Positions 24,988 through 33,575 of a stretch of 64,000 nt of DNA are shown one piece after another (position 1 is the stretch's first letter; each line of letters opens with the position of its first letter). The position numbers were made by a program, and so were the translations under genes. Below the pieces are notes generated by a model that saw nothing but the letters and a program-made list of their open reading frames with translations, did not search any database and was not told the DNA's origin. Source of the DNA: Companilactobacillus hulinensis (lineage in GTDB: Bacteria > Bacillota > Bacilli > Lactobacillales > Lactobacillaceae); the NCBI RefSeq assembly GCF_003946555.1, contig NZ_RHOO01000010.1, positions 17,885-81,884 on the forward strand, given 5' to 3'.

Positions 24988-26064
24988 TTAATGTTCCTCC
25001 CAATAATTAGTTTCAAATTTGTCTAAGAATTCCGTTAGTGCCGTGACACCTTCCATAGGCATAGCGTTATAAAGACTTGCACGCATCCCACCGACCAATC
25101 GGTGTCCTTTCAGATTCATTAACCCGGCTGCTGTAGCTTCTTTGATCACTTGTTTATCGACTTCTGGATCACCTGTGACGAAAGGAATATTGGTTAGCGA
25201 TCTATCACATGGTTTGATAAGGTTATTGAATAGTCTTGATTGATCTAGAAATTGATACAACTTACTAGATTTTTGACGATTTATTCGTTCCATTTCAGCA
25301 ATTCCACCAATATCCTTGAGCCATTTTAATGTCAATTCAGCAGCGTAGATGGCAAATACCGGTGGCGTATTGAGCATTGAATTCTTGTTAGCCAGTGCCT
25401 GATAATCAAGCATGCTTGGCAGTTGCTTCTTCCCTATTAAGTCATCTCGAACAATGACCACTGTTAATCCGGCAATTCCTAGATTTTTCTGTGCTCCGGC
25501 ATAGATGGCACCAAAATCTTCCACATTATATTGCTGAGCCAAAAAGTTAGATGACATATCACCGACCAAAACTTTATTAGTTTTTGGTAAAATATCAAAA
25601 GCAGTTCCTTCAATTGTGTTATTAGTGGTTAAATGAATGTAGTCATAATTATTATTATCGTCAACGTAATTTGGAAGCTGATGATAATCTTGATTTTTAG
25701 ATGATGCGACGATAGTTACTTTAGTACCAATTTTTTCAGCCTCTTCACCAGCTCTAATTGACCAGTGCCCTGTATCGATTAGACCAATGTGGTTATATCT
25801 CATGGCGAGGTTCATTGGAAGTGCTGTAAATTGCAGAGTTGCTCCTCCTTGGAGAAATAATATTCTGTAGTTGTCAGGAATCTTCATAAGATCTCTTAAG
25901 TCATTCTCAGCATCGTTGATGACATTATCAAAAAGTGCTGTACGATGCGATATTTCCATGACACTCATACCTGAATTTTGAAATGATGGGATATCTTCCT
26001 TGATTTGGGCTAAGACTGGCTTAGGCAACATGGCTGGACCAGCTGAAAAATTGTATACTGTCAT
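24988..26064 (-). CDS. serC: Phosphoserine aminotransferase SerC
   Basis: 358 residues; ATG at 26064 (MTVYNFSAGPAMLPKPVL) with AGGTGG 7-8 bases upstream. The in-frame GTG further up is part of that ribosome site, so it is not the start. Motifs: FSAGPA at 5-10, QGGATLQF near 73-80, VGDMSSNFLA near 170, PLP lysine in YAGAQKNLGIAGLT near 193, and PPVFAIY. It forms phosphoserine from 3-phosphohydroxypyruvate and glutamate. First gene of serC-serA, controlled by the upstream attenuator. Confidence 0.95.
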   Translation of the reverse strand: MTVYNFSAGPAMLPKPVLAQIKEDIPSFQNSGMSVMEISHRTALFDNVINDAENDLRDLMKIPDNYRILFLQGGATLQFTALPMNLAMRYNHIGLIDTGHWSIRAGEEAEKIGTKVTIVASSKNQDYHQLPNYVDDNNNYDYIHLTTNNTIEGTAFDILPKTNKVLVGDMSSNFLAQQYNVEDFGAIYAGAQKNLGIAGLTVVIVRDDLIGKKQLPSMLDYQALANKNSMLNTPPVFAIYAAELTLKWLKDIGGIAEMERINRQKSSKLYQFLDQSRLFNNLIKPCDRSLTNIPFVTGDPEVDKQVIKEATAAGLMNLKGHRLVGGMRASLYNAMPMEGVTALTEFLDKFETNYWEEH

Positions 26065-26106
26065 CTTTGTTTCCACCTTTAATTTAGATTTTTGGGTAAA
26101 TAAATA

Positions 26107-26188
26107 GGAACCCTACACGAGTGAGGGTTCCCAAACAAAAGTCTGAATTAATGCCCTCACAGTTTCAATACTTTGAATCCATGAGGGC
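26107..26188 (-). promoter_or_regulatory. Attenuator hairpins of the serC-serA leader
   Basis: Two adjacent structures on the minus-strand RNA. The first is hairpin GCCCTCA (26188-26182) / TGAGGGC (26159-26153). The second is an intrinsic terminator GGAACCCT / AGGGTTCC (26131-26107) followed by U-rich sequence. GTGAGGG (26160-26154), the 3' arm of the first, can instead pair with CCCTCAC (26127-26121), the 5' arm of the terminator, giving a mutually exclusive antiterminator. No T-box consensus (GGGTGGNACCGCG) is present. Confidence 0.75.
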
Positions 26189-26210
26189 TTTAGCGTAACG
26201 TTTAATAAGC

Positions 26211-26273
26211 CTACATGGATGACCGTGTAGACAAGGAGGAGCTTATTAAGCTAAAATGTAATTGTTTCATCAT
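26211..26273 (-). CDS. Ser-rich leader peptide of the serC-serA operon
   Basis: A 20-codon frame, MMKQLHFSLISSSLSTRSSM, starting at ATG 26273 with GGAGG upstream and stopping at TAG (26213-26211). Seven of 20 codons are serine (AGC, AGC, TCC, TCC, TCT, TCA, TCC), five of them within the last nine or ten residues. The Ser codons lie in the arm TTAATAAGC (26249-26241), which pairs with GCTTATTAA (26210-26202), so ribosome position would decide RNA folding. The layout is that of his/thr/leu-type leader peptides of enteric bacteria. It was found by reading the leader; peptide expression is inferred. Confidence 0.75.
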   Translation of the reverse strand: MMKQLHFSLISSSLSTRSSM

Positions 26274-26303
26274 AATTAGAATACCTCCAATAAACTTAAG
26301 CAC

Positions 26304-26332
26304 ACTTTAACAATTTAACTGGGGAAAGTCAA
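26304..26332 (-). promoter_or_regulatory. Promoter of the serine leader and serC-serA
   Basis: TTGACT (26332-26327), 17-base spacer, TAAAGT (26309-26304). Transcription would begin near 26297, about 25 bases before the leader peptide ATG and about 235 before serC. Confidence 0.6.
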
Positions 26333-26348
26333 TCAGAAGGAGAAAAAA

Positions 26349-26972
26349 ATGACAGAATTTTATTTCATCAGACACGGTCAAACAGACGCCAATGCCGAGG
26401 GGATCAAGCAAGGGGTTATCAACACGGATATCACAAAACTAAATGACACGGGTAAAAGCCAGATTAAAAAACTCCACTCAGTTTTTAATATTAGCTTTGC
26501 GGATGAACTGATCCACAGCCCACTTACTAGAACCGTAGAGTCCGCAGAGATTCTTAATGAAGGTTACAACTTGCCAACGTCAACTGATGAACGCCTTCTA
26601 GAAATTTCCTATGGGCAATGGGATGGTCAAAAAAACTCCGACTTACATAAAAAGTATCCTCGATACTTTGACCAACATCTAAATGACGTTCTTCCCGAAT
26701 ATGTGGAGGTAGCTACTAAGGGAGAAACATTCCCACAAGTTGTTGCACGTGTTAAATCGTTTATGCTAGAAAAAACGCTCAATACACCAGACAAAAAATA
26801 CATCGTCGTAACACACGGCTTCACTATTAAAGCCGCAGCTCTGGGTGTAATTGAACCACAAAACCCGATGACACTTCCTGAACCGAACAACGCTAGTGTT
26901 ACAAAGATCGTAACATTGGCGAGAACACAGCAAATGTATTTGGAATACTATAATCGGGAGTTTAAGTTCTAG
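26349..26972 (+). CDS. Histidine phosphatase (dPGM superfamily), possible phosphoserine phosphatase
   Basis: 207 residues, AAGGAG before the ATG. FIRHGQTDANAEG carries the phospho-accepting His of the RHG motif (residues 7-9); SPLTRTVESAEIL, LEISYGQWDGQ and VVTHGFTI complete the catalytic pocket. Many such proteins are broad phosphatases, and some are metal-independent phosphoserine phosphatases. It is divergent from serC-serA, and no SerB of the HAD type is seen, so a role in the last step of serine synthesis is an attractive inference. It could equally be a house-cleaning sugar-phosphate phosphatase. Confidence 0.75.
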   Translation: MTEFYFIRHGQTDANAEGIKQGVINTDITKLNDTGKSQIKKLHSVFNISFADELIHSPLTRTVESAEILNEGYNLPTSTDERLLEISYGQWDGQKNSDLHKKYPRYFDQHLNDVLPEYVEVATKGETFPQVVARVKSFMLEKTLNTPDKKYIVVTHGFTIKAAALGVIEPQNPMTLPEPNNASVTKIVTLARTQQMYLEYYNREFKF

Positions 26973-26975
26973 AAA

Positions 26976-27040
26976 AGAGAGTGGAGAAAACCGGGAGATT
27001 CGTAGCAGGCGCAGGAATCTGGTTTTTGCAACTCATTTCA
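26976..27040 (-). repeat. Family A repeat, copy A8, internally deleted
   Basis: Minus-oriented: AGAGAGTGGAGAAAACCGGG + AGATT is joined directly to CGTAGCAGGCGCAGGAATCT + GGTTTTTGCAACTC. The outer arms and one core strand remain; the GAGCACTGCCTAG strand and the central hairpin are missing. It starts 4 bases after the phosphatase stop. Confidence 0.8.
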
Positions 27041-27086
27041 GAACGCCAAATCATGCTCCCTCAAAATAATAAGGGAAAACTAAAAT

Positions 27087-27896
27087 ATGCAAAACAAGCG
27101 AAATTTAATAGCCAATCGAATTGTAGTCAAAGTGGGAACTAGCACTTTGATCCATCAAAACAGTAAAGTCAGATTGTCAGTCATTGACAAGTTGGCTCAT
27201 GTTCTCAGCACATTAAAAAAGGATGGTAAGGATGTTGTTCTTGTTTCATCCGGTGCCATTGGTGCTGGTATGGGAGTACTTCATCTCGATCGTCGACCAA
27301 TAAAGATTTCTCAGCAACAAGCTGTTTCAGCAATCGGACAAGCCGAATTAATTCAAATATATAATGAAGCTCTCCATAAATATGGCATGTGTGCGGCTCA
27401 GATGCTGATAACTAGGGATGTTATCGACTATCCTGAAAGTCACACTAATGTAATGAACAGCTTCCAAGAATTGTTAGCGATGGACAACACAATTCCGATA
27501 ATTAACGAAAACGACGCCGTGACGGTATCAGAAATGGATCATCTAACTAAGTTCGGTGATAATGACCAATTATCCGCTATCGTTACTAACCTAATTGATG
27601 CCGATTTATTGATCATGTTGTCGGACATCGATGGATTCTACAACGCTAATCCATTGAAAGTTCCTGATGCCAAGTTGATTACACGAGTCGATAATATTGG
27701 ACCGGAAATAATCGCCGCCGCTGGTGGTAATGGAACCAAGTTTGGTACAGGTGGTATGACTACCAAATTAAAAGCTGCCAAACGTATTTTGAAGCATAAT
27801 CAACAAATGATCCTCGCAAATGGTAAAGATCCTGAAATCATCTTCAATATTTTATCCGGTGACCCTATCGGTACTTTATTCACCAAAATCAAATAG
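27087..27896 (+). CDS. proB: Glutamate 5-kinase ProB
   Basis: 269 residues, amino-acid-kinase fold: RIVVKVGTSTL at 7-17 (ATP site), VSSGAIGAG near 54-62, INENDAVT near 150, FGDNDQLSAIV, and FGTGGMTTKLKAA near 215-228. It lacks the C-terminal PUA domain of the 367-residue enterobacterial enzyme, as in many Firmicutes. It phosphorylates glutamate, the first step of proline synthesis. Operon with proA, 12 bases apart. Confidence 0.95.
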   Translation: MQNKRNLIANRIVVKVGTSTLIHQNSKVRLSVIDKLAHVLSTLKKDGKDVVLVSSGAIGAGMGVLHLDRRPIKISQQQAVSAIGQAELIQIYNEALHKYGMCAAQMLITRDVIDYPESHTNVMNSFQELLAMDNTIPIINENDAVTVSEMDHLTKFGDNDQLSAIVTNLIDADLLIMLSDIDGFYNANPLKVPDAKLITRVDNIGPEIIAAAGGNGTKFGTGGMTTKLKAAKRILKHNQQMILANGKDPEIIFNILSGDPIGTLFTKIK

Positions 27897-27908
27897 GAGT
27901 TGAATGAT

Positions 27909-29156
27909 ATGACTGATCTAAACAAAATGGGCAAAGATGCTCAAGCTGCAGCCTTTGACCTCGGACAACTTGGTACAACTGATAAAAATAACGCCCTATT
28001 AAAAATGGCTGATGCATTAATCGCCAATAGCAAAAATATTATTTCAGAAAATACAAAAGATATTGAAAAAGCTAAGAAAAACGGCATGGCTAAGGCCATG
28101 GTTGATCGTCTATTATTGGACGATTCCAGAATTGCTGGCATGGCTGATGGACTTAGACAAGTCGTCGCCCTGCCCGATCCTATTGGCAAAGTTGACCGTG
28201 GATGGACTACTGATGCTGGATTGGATATTATCCAAGAACGTGTACCACTTGGTGTTATTGGGATGATTTATGAGGCTCGCCCAAACGTTACCGTTGATGC
28301 GGCCGGATTGTGTTTCAAATCCGGTAATGCTGTTATCTTACGTGGTGGTAAAGAAGCTATCAATTCTAATATTGTTCTTGCCAATACTTTGCGTAGTGCT
28401 CTAAAGGAAATTGGTATAACTGAGAATGCTATCCAATTAATCTCAGATACTAGTCACGAAATCGCTAATGAAATGATGCAATTAACTGACTATATCGATG
28501 TCCTAATTCCTAGAGGATCAGGTCGATTCATCAAAATGGTCGTTAACAATGCCAAAGTTCCTATTATTGAAACTGGTGCTGGTAATTGTCATATCTATGT
28601 TGATAAGGACGCTGATTTGGACAAGGCTGTAGCGATCATCATTAATGCCAAAGTTCAACGCCCATCCGTATGTAATGCAGCTGAAAAAGTTATTTTACAC
28701 AAAGATATCGCTGATGAGTTCCTACCAAGGCTTTACAAGGCTTTGAAGGAAAACAACGTTGAAGTCCGTGGTGACGAGCGTGCTGTTTCAATTATTCCTG
28801 ACATTATTCCTGCAACTGAAGACGATTGGTATACCGAATATAACGACTATATTATCGCCGTTAAAGTTGTTGACGATATTGATGGTGCCATTAAACATAT
28901 CAACAAATATAACACAAAGCACAGTGAATCAATTATCACTGAAAACTACGCTTCTAGCCGTAAGTTCATGAAACAAATAGATGCAGCCGTCGTTTACGCT
29001 AACGCTTCAACACGTTTTACCGATGGTAATGAATTTGGATTCGGTGCTGAAATTGGTATCAGTACTCAAAAACTTCATGCAAGAGGACCTATGGGTGCCA
29101 ATGAGTTGACTACTACCAAGTATTTGGTTCAAGGTGATGGACAGATTAGAAAGTGA
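27909..29156 (+). CDS. proA: Glutamate-5-semialdehyde dehydrogenase ProA
   Basis: 415 residues; ATG at 27909 chosen because TAGGAG (formed with the proB stop) is 9 bases upstream. Aldehyde-dehydrogenase fold: ERVPLGVIGMIYEARPNVT near 104-122, GNAVILRGGKEA, LIPRGSG, and the catalytic Cys in QRPSVCNAAEK. Reduces glutamyl 5-phosphate to the semialdehyde. ProC is not in the window. Confidence 0.95.
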   Translation: MTDLNKMGKDAQAAAFDLGQLGTTDKNNALLKMADALIANSKNIISENTKDIEKAKKNGMAKAMVDRLLLDDSRIAGMADGLRQVVALPDPIGKVDRGWTTDAGLDIIQERVPLGVIGMIYEARPNVTVDAAGLCFKSGNAVILRGGKEAINSNIVLANTLRSALKEIGITENAIQLISDTSHEIANEMMQLTDYIDVLIPRGSGRFIKMVVNNAKVPIIETGAGNCHIYVDKDADLDKAVAIIINAKVQRPSVCNAAEKVILHKDIADEFLPRLYKALKENNVEVRGDERAVSIIPDIIPATEDDWYTEYNDYIIAVKVVDDIDGAIKHINKYNTKHSESIITENYASSRKFMKQIDAAVVYANASTRFTDGNEFGFGAEIGISTQKLHARGPMGANELTTTKYLVQGDGQIRK

Positions 29157-29237
29157 TTTTATACGTAATCTTCAAAACTTAGTTAATGAGTTTCGTACTA
29201 CTGACTCTGCTAGATGGCAAAAGATACTGAATATAAA

Positions 29238-29283
29238 AAGAAGCTGAACTTACTGTTTACGGTAAGTTTAGCTTCTTTTTTTG
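29238..29283 (+). terminator. Terminator of proBA
   Basis: AAGAAGCTGAACTTAC / GGTAAGTTTAGCTTCTT stem with a 7-base loop, then T7. Confidence 0.92.
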
Positions 29284-29287
29284 TGGT

Positions 29288-29406
29288 TTGAAACGAGTTG
29301 CGAAGGGGCAAACCTCTGCGCTTACTACGAATAAGTAGTGCGTCACTTCGTGACACTCTACTTATCCTAGGTAATGCTCAGGAGTTCCCGCTTTTTGACA
29401 CGCTCT
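29288..29406 (+). repeat. Family A repeat, copy A9 (subtype II)
   Basis: GCGCTTACTACG ... CCTAGGTAATGCTCAGG core, GAATAAGTAG/CTACTTATC middle stem, GTCACttcGTGAC inner hairpin, GACACGCTCT end. It abuts the 2-hydroxyacid dehydrogenase stop codon at 29407 directly. Confidence 0.87.
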
Positions 29407-30351
29407 TTAATATCCTTCACTAAAATCAACCACGTTCTCAACGACTTCGCCATTTTCAACGTATGACTTCAAATTGCGCTTAAAGATGCCAAAGGCACGT
29501 TCTCCATAATGTACACTGGCACCGGCGTTATGTGGTGTGATAATAACATTCTTCATTTCCCATAATGGGCTATCTTCATTTAATGGTTCTGGAGTTGTGA
29601 CATCAAGTGCGGCTCCTGAGATTTTCTTTTCTTGTAGGGCAGAAACAAGGTCTTCCATATTAGTCGTCTTACCACGTCCAATATTGATATAGAAGGCTTT
29701 CTTAGACATTGCGTCAAATAATTCTGAATTGAATAGGCCATTTGTCTCGGAAGTATCTGGCAATGCATTAACTATGAAATTAGCATGTTTAAGATTGTCT
29801 TTAAGATCTGACATTGGAATCATTTCATCAATATTAACATCTGATTGATCAGAACGGCGTACTCCGACGGTCTTCATTCCCAAAGCCTTAGCGTATTGTG
29901 CAATCAAACTACCGATATGACCGACACCAATGATCATGACGGTCTTACCATAGACTTCATCATAAGGTTCGTCGTATTTCCATTCTTTATTTGCTTGTTG
30001 CAAAACAGCAAGGTTCATATTGCGCATCAACATCAACATGTAAGCAATTGTTTGTTCCGCAATATTAATGGCATTGGCACCTGATCCAGTTGTCAAAGTA
30101 ATACCCTTATCAGATAACTCACGAAGTGGCAAAGCATCCACTCCGGCACGAACTACTTGAACCCAGTTCAAACTTGGACTGTTCAAAATATCAGCTTTTA
30201 AGGAGTTAGTCCAATCATACAGAACCTCAACATCCTTTAAGTCTTTTGCAGTAACCTCTTTAGGTGAAGTAATTGCCAGATCGACACCAGGAATCTTCTC
30301 AATTCTTTCCTTCTGGTGATCTGTTAAATTTACCAAGCTTAGAACTTTCAT
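29407..30351 (-). CDS. D-isomer-specific 2-hydroxyacid dehydrogenase
   Basis: 314 residues, phosphoglycerate-dehydrogenase-like. NAD site MIIGVGHIGSLIAQYAKALG near 140-160, catalytic Arg in the NALPDTSETNGLF / NIGRG region, Glu in DVTTPEPL, and His in ITPHNAGA near 275. No ACT domain. It differs clearly from SerA, so a 2-ketoacid reductase role is more likely; substrate cannot be read from sequence. Single gene. Confidence 0.85.
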   Translation of the reverse strand: MKVLSLVNLTDHQKERIEKIPGVDLAITSPKEVTAKDLKDVEVLYDWTNSLKADILNSPSLNWVQVVRAGVDALPLRELSDKGITLTTGSGANAINIAEQTIAYMLMLMRNMNLAVLQQANKEWKYDEPYDEVYGKTVMIIGVGHIGSLIAQYAKALGMKTVGVRRSDQSDVNIDEMIPMSDLKDNLKHANFIVNALPDTSETNGLFNSELFDAMSKKAFYINIGRGKTTNMEDLVSALQEKKISGAALDVTTPEPLNEDSPLWEMKNVIITPHNAGASVHYGERAFGIFKRNLKSYVENGEVVENVVDFSEGY

Positions 30352-30429
30352 ATCCCATACCTCTTACTTAAAATTTAACTTCAATTATAATCATCTATCA
30401 CGAAACTATCCAGTTTTCTAATTAATCTC

Positions 30430-30457
30430 TTAAGAAAAGTGAATTGTATGGTACACT
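30430..30457 (+). promoter_or_regulatory. Probable promoter of the aquaporin leader
   Basis: TTAAGA (30430-30435), 16-base spacer, extended -10 TGGTACACT (30452-30457). It gives a leader of about 125 bases before the aquaporin ATG. Confidence 0.45.
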
Positions 30458-30508
30458 AATAAATGTTGTTTGCAAAAATTTTGATTTATTTTCAGAAATA
30501 TGTTAGGT

Positions 30509-30537
30509 AATTGCTTCGCGTTTTGGAGCAATTTTTT
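30509..30537 (+). terminator. Intrinsic terminator inside the aquaporin leader
   Basis: AATTGCT / AGCAATT stem followed by T6, 50 bases upstream of the ATG and downstream of the probable promoter. It suggests premature termination control, or the end of a separate short RNA. Confidence 0.6.
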
Positions 30538-30586
30538 GTTGTCTGAATCAATTTTGCATTAAAAAAAATTATTAGGGGTATAAATA

Positions 30587-31306
30587 ATGCATTACACATT
30601 ATTAACACGCTGTATTGCGGAATTCATCGGAACCGCAATTATGGTTGCTTTGGGTAACGGTTCAGTTGCCAACGTTGAATTAAAAGGTACTAAAGGTTTC
30701 CACGGTGGGTGGATCTTAATCGGATTCGGTTATGGTATCGGTGTTATGATTCCTGCTATGATGTTTGGACCAATCTCAGGCGGTCAAATCAATCCAGCCA
30801 TGACATTGGCTCTTGCTATTAACAATGAGTTCCCATGGGCAGAAGTTGGTCCATATCTTCTTGCTCAAATGCTTGGAGCAATCTTTGGTCAGATTCTTGT
30901 CGTTGCTGCATACAAGCCTTATTACAACAAGACTGAAAACGTTGAATCAATTCTTGGTACTTTCTCAACAATTGATGCTGAAAACAGTCGTTTGAACGGA
31001 TTTATTAACGAATTTATTGGTACTTTTATTCTTGTCTTTGGTGCTGTCGCACTTACTTCAGATCATATCGATCCTCGTGCTGACTTCATTGGTCTTGGAT
31101 TCTTAGTTATGTGTTTGGTTATTTCATTCGGTGGTCCTACTGGTCCAGCTCTTAATCCAGCTCGTGATCTTGGTCCACGTTTACTTCACGCCATGTTGCC
31201 ATTTCCACATAAGGGCTCTTGTCAATGGAAGTACGCTTGGGTTCCAGTTGTAGCACCTATCTGCGGTGCTATCGTCGCAGTTCAACTATATAGTGCATTC
31301 TTCTAA
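30587..31306 (+). CDS. Aquaglyceroporin (GlpF/LarD-like)
   Basis: 239 residues, six TM helices and the two half-helix NPA loops: GGQINPAMTLAL near 66 and PALNPARDLGPR near 184. The Asp after NPAR is the aquaglyceroporin signature (D rather than a bulky residue), so glycerol, lactate or similar small solutes are expected. AGGGG precedes the ATG. Lactobacilli carry several paralogues, including lactate facilitators. Single gene with a structured leader. Confidence 0.88.
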   Translation: MHYTLLTRCIAEFIGTAIMVALGNGSVANVELKGTKGFHGGWILIGFGYGIGVMIPAMMFGPISGGQINPAMTLALAINNEFPWAEVGPYLLAQMLGAIFGQILVVAAYKPYYNKTENVESILGTFSTIDAENSRLNGFINEFIGTFILVFGAVALTSDHIDPRADFIGLGFLVMCLVISFGGPTGPALNPARDLGPRLLHAMLPFPHKGSCQWKYAWVPVVAPICGAIVAVQLYSAFF

Positions 31307-31315
31307 TTAGATATT

Positions 31316-31350
31316 AAAAAACGTCTCGGAAAAATTCCGAGGCGTTTTTA
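31316..31350. terminator. Bidirectional terminator between aquaporin and ABC permease
   Basis: AACGtCTCGGAA / TTCCGAGGCGTT stem, tiny loop, A-run and T-run on the flanks; overlaps the permease stop. Confidence 0.9.
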
Positions 31351-32568
31351 TTTATTGTAGGACAATCCACGTTTCAATCTCTTCCAGAAACTAGAATCAT
31401 CATTTTGTAACATCAATCCTTGATAAACCTTACCGATATAGTAAATCATCAGTAAAATGGCTGCTACCAAGATAGCTAATGAAATAATTATTTGGATCGG
31501 CGCAACTTCATTATTGATAATTCTCATTGGCATGAAATATGATGAGAAAAATGGAACATATGACAGTATCTTAACTGGCAGTACATCCATATTGTTTTGG
31601 AATGGAAAGGTAATGAAGAATGCCAGCATACTTAACATGGTTACCGGTTGAGCAGCCTTTGAAGCATCTTCAGCTTTGGCAACCAAGGCTCCACAAAGTG
31701 CTGCCAAAATCGTATAAATAACTACTCCTAACAATAAATAAACCAAATTCAAACTTAAAATATTATGCAAGACAGCAGTTATCAAATCTTTGTTCTTTGC
31801 AATTGCATCTTTGGTCAATTCAGCGTGCTGAGCATAGACAAACATCCCCCAGCCACCAACTAAATAAATCAATATTTGCGTAATAATAACTAACAATACT
31901 CCAAGAATCTTACCGATAAAGTATTTAACAGCAGTGGTACTGGAGAAAATAACTTCCATGATCTTAGTACCTTTTTCAGATGCAATCTCTTGCGCCGTTA
32001 TCGATCCATAAGTAATCAGGATCGTATACACCATGATCACAATTATCCAAAAAGAAATCATTTTGGCAAGATTATCCGTTCCAGTTTTCTTACGGATCAC
32101 TTCTTTGAACACCGGTTGCTGCTGCAATGATTGTGCTTGTTTCGGTGTTAATTGTGCATTGGCATAGTTTAATTGCTGCTGAACACCCATGGTGAAGGTA
32201 TTAATCTTAGCCTTCATGCTGTTGTCAATCGAGCTAGAACCATGGTAGGTTGCCTTCACACTGTTATTTTCAGTTGTAAAAACAAGATAACCAGCTATCT
32301 TATTAGCTTTTACTTTCTTTTCAGCTGTAGAGACTGACTTAATCTTTGTATTAATGTCATCTTTGTTCTGCTTAATGAAGGCATCTTTTAACTCATTTTG
32401 ACCATATACAGCAATATCATCACTATCACTAGCGCTACTGGCACTCAGATAACCTGCACCAATACTGATACCAAAAATAACGAATGGCCCCAGAACCAAA
32501 GCTACGAACCCCCATGACTTAACTTGTCTCAAAAAAGTTTCAAAAGTGACTATCCAAAGCTTATTCAT
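31348..32568 (-). CDS. ABC exporter permease, NatB type
   Basis: 406 residues, ABC2 membrane topology: TM near 20-40, a large extracytoplasmic domain (45-170, with Gln-rich QSLQQQPVFKEV), then five TM helices. MNKLWIVTFETFLRQVKSWG is the amphipathic start typical of NatB/YhaP. It overlaps the ATPase gene by 8 bases (ATGAATAA). The substrate is unknown; NatAB systems export Na+ or relate to envelope stress. Confidence 0.85.
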   Translation of the reverse strand: MNKLWIVTFETFLRQVKSWGFVALVLGPFVIFGISIGAGYLSASSASDSDDIAVYGQNELKDAFIKQNKDDINTKIKSVSTAEKKVKANKIAGYLVFTTENNSVKATYHGSSSIDNSMKAKINTFTMGVQQQLNYANAQLTPKQAQSLQQQPVFKEVIRKKTGTDNLAKMISFWIIVIMVYTILITYGSITAQEIASEKGTKIMEVIFSSTTAVKYFIGKILGVLLVIITQILIYLVGGWGMFVYAQHAELTKDAIAKNKDLITAVLHNILSLNLVYLLLGVVIYTILAALCGALVAKAEDASKAAQPVTMLSMLAFFITFPFQNNMDVLPVKILSYVPFFSSYFMPMRIINNEVAPIQIIISLAILVAAILLMIYYIGKVYQGLMLQNDDSSFWKRLKRGLSYNK

Positions 32569-33457
32569 TATGATCGCCAGCTTTCAAGCGGAATATTTCA
32601 TTCAATGTTGGTGGTTGCTGACTGAATTCTTCTATATATTGACCATTAGTTAATGTATCAAAAATATCTTTACCAGCGGTTTCATCATCCAAGTCTAACA
32701 AATAGCGATTGTACTCCCGTTGTATGACTGAAATAACATGTGGTAACTGTGATAACCTGTCCGCAGTCCAATCGGTCGTAACAAACAATCTTGTCTTACC
32801 GAACTGATCACGAACTTCACCCACTGTACCATCGAGGACAATTCGTCCATTTCTAAGCATAACTAGACTATCGCAAACCTCCTCGACATTCTCCATATCA
32901 TGACTAGAAAAAATGATGGAAGCACCATTATTCTTAGCTTCAATTATGGCCTGTTTCAATAAATCAGAATTAACTGGATCTAATCCACTGAATGGCTCAT
33001 CGAGAATTATTAACTTGGGATTATGAATCAGCGTGCAGATCAATTGGACCTTTTGCTGATTACCTTTGGACAATGATTTGATTTTATCTTTCTTATTACC
33101 TTTAACTGCAAACTTCTCTAACCAACTATCTATCTGTGGTCGAATCTCTTTAGCAGACTTATCTTTCAAACGTGCCAAATAAACAATTTGTTGCTCAATT
33201 GTCAGTTTGGGCATCAAGCTTCTTTCTTCGGGCAAGTATCCGATCTGGTCAAAGACCGACTCTGTTATCGGCTCCCCTTGCCAATTTATCTGCCCGTCGT
33301 AATGCAAAAAGTTCAGAATACTGTGAAATGTTGTAGATTTGCCGGCACCATTTTGACCGATCAATCCCAATATGTGACCATCTGGAATATCAAAATTGAT
33401 ATCGTCTAGTGCTTGAAGTGAACCAAAGCTCTTACTTACATGCTGCACACTAAGCAT
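32561..33457 (-). CDS. ABC exporter ATPase, NatA type
   Basis: 298 residues: Walker A GQNGAGKST at about 36-44, Q-loop near LPEERSL, signature LSKGNQQKVQL, Walker B LIILDEPFSGLDP, H-loop SSHDM. The C-terminal about 90 residues form the small beta domain of DUF4162 type seen in NatA/YhaQ. The N-terminal part MLSVQHVSKSFGSLQALDDI fits an exporter ATPase. Pairs with the downstream permease. Confidence 0.9.
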   Translation of the reverse strand: MLSVQHVSKSFGSLQALDDINFDIPDGHILGLIGQNGAGKSTTFHSILNFLHYDGQINWQGEPITESVFDQIGYLPEERSLMPKLTIEQQIVYLARLKDKSAKEIRPQIDSWLEKFAVKGNKKDKIKSLSKGNQQKVQLICTLIHNPKLIILDEPFSGLDPVNSDLLKQAIIEAKNNGASIIFSSHDMENVEEVCDSLVMLRNGRIVLDGTVGEVRDQFGKTRLFVTTDWTADRLSQLPHVISVIQREYNRYLLDLDDETAGKDIFDTLTNGQYIEEFSQQPPTLNEIFRLKAGDHNE

Positions 33458-33575
33458 TTCTCGTTTCCCCCTTATTTGTTATGTTATAAGTATACACGAC
33501 AAAAAGTTTTTTAAGTTATATTATGTTAGCATATTGGTATTATCAGAATATCGATATTATATGGGGAAATTATCT

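Noticed and set aside
26107..26273. T-box leader for serine genes
   Set aside because: The conserved GGGTGGNACCGCG antiterminator element and stem I with a specifier loop are absent, whereas a Ser-rich small frame with a ribosome site is present.
30473..30520. Leader peptide (16 codons) before the aquaporin gene
   Set aside because: No Shine-Dalgarno sequence and no enrichment for any residue linked to the gene's function; the terminator alone is reported.
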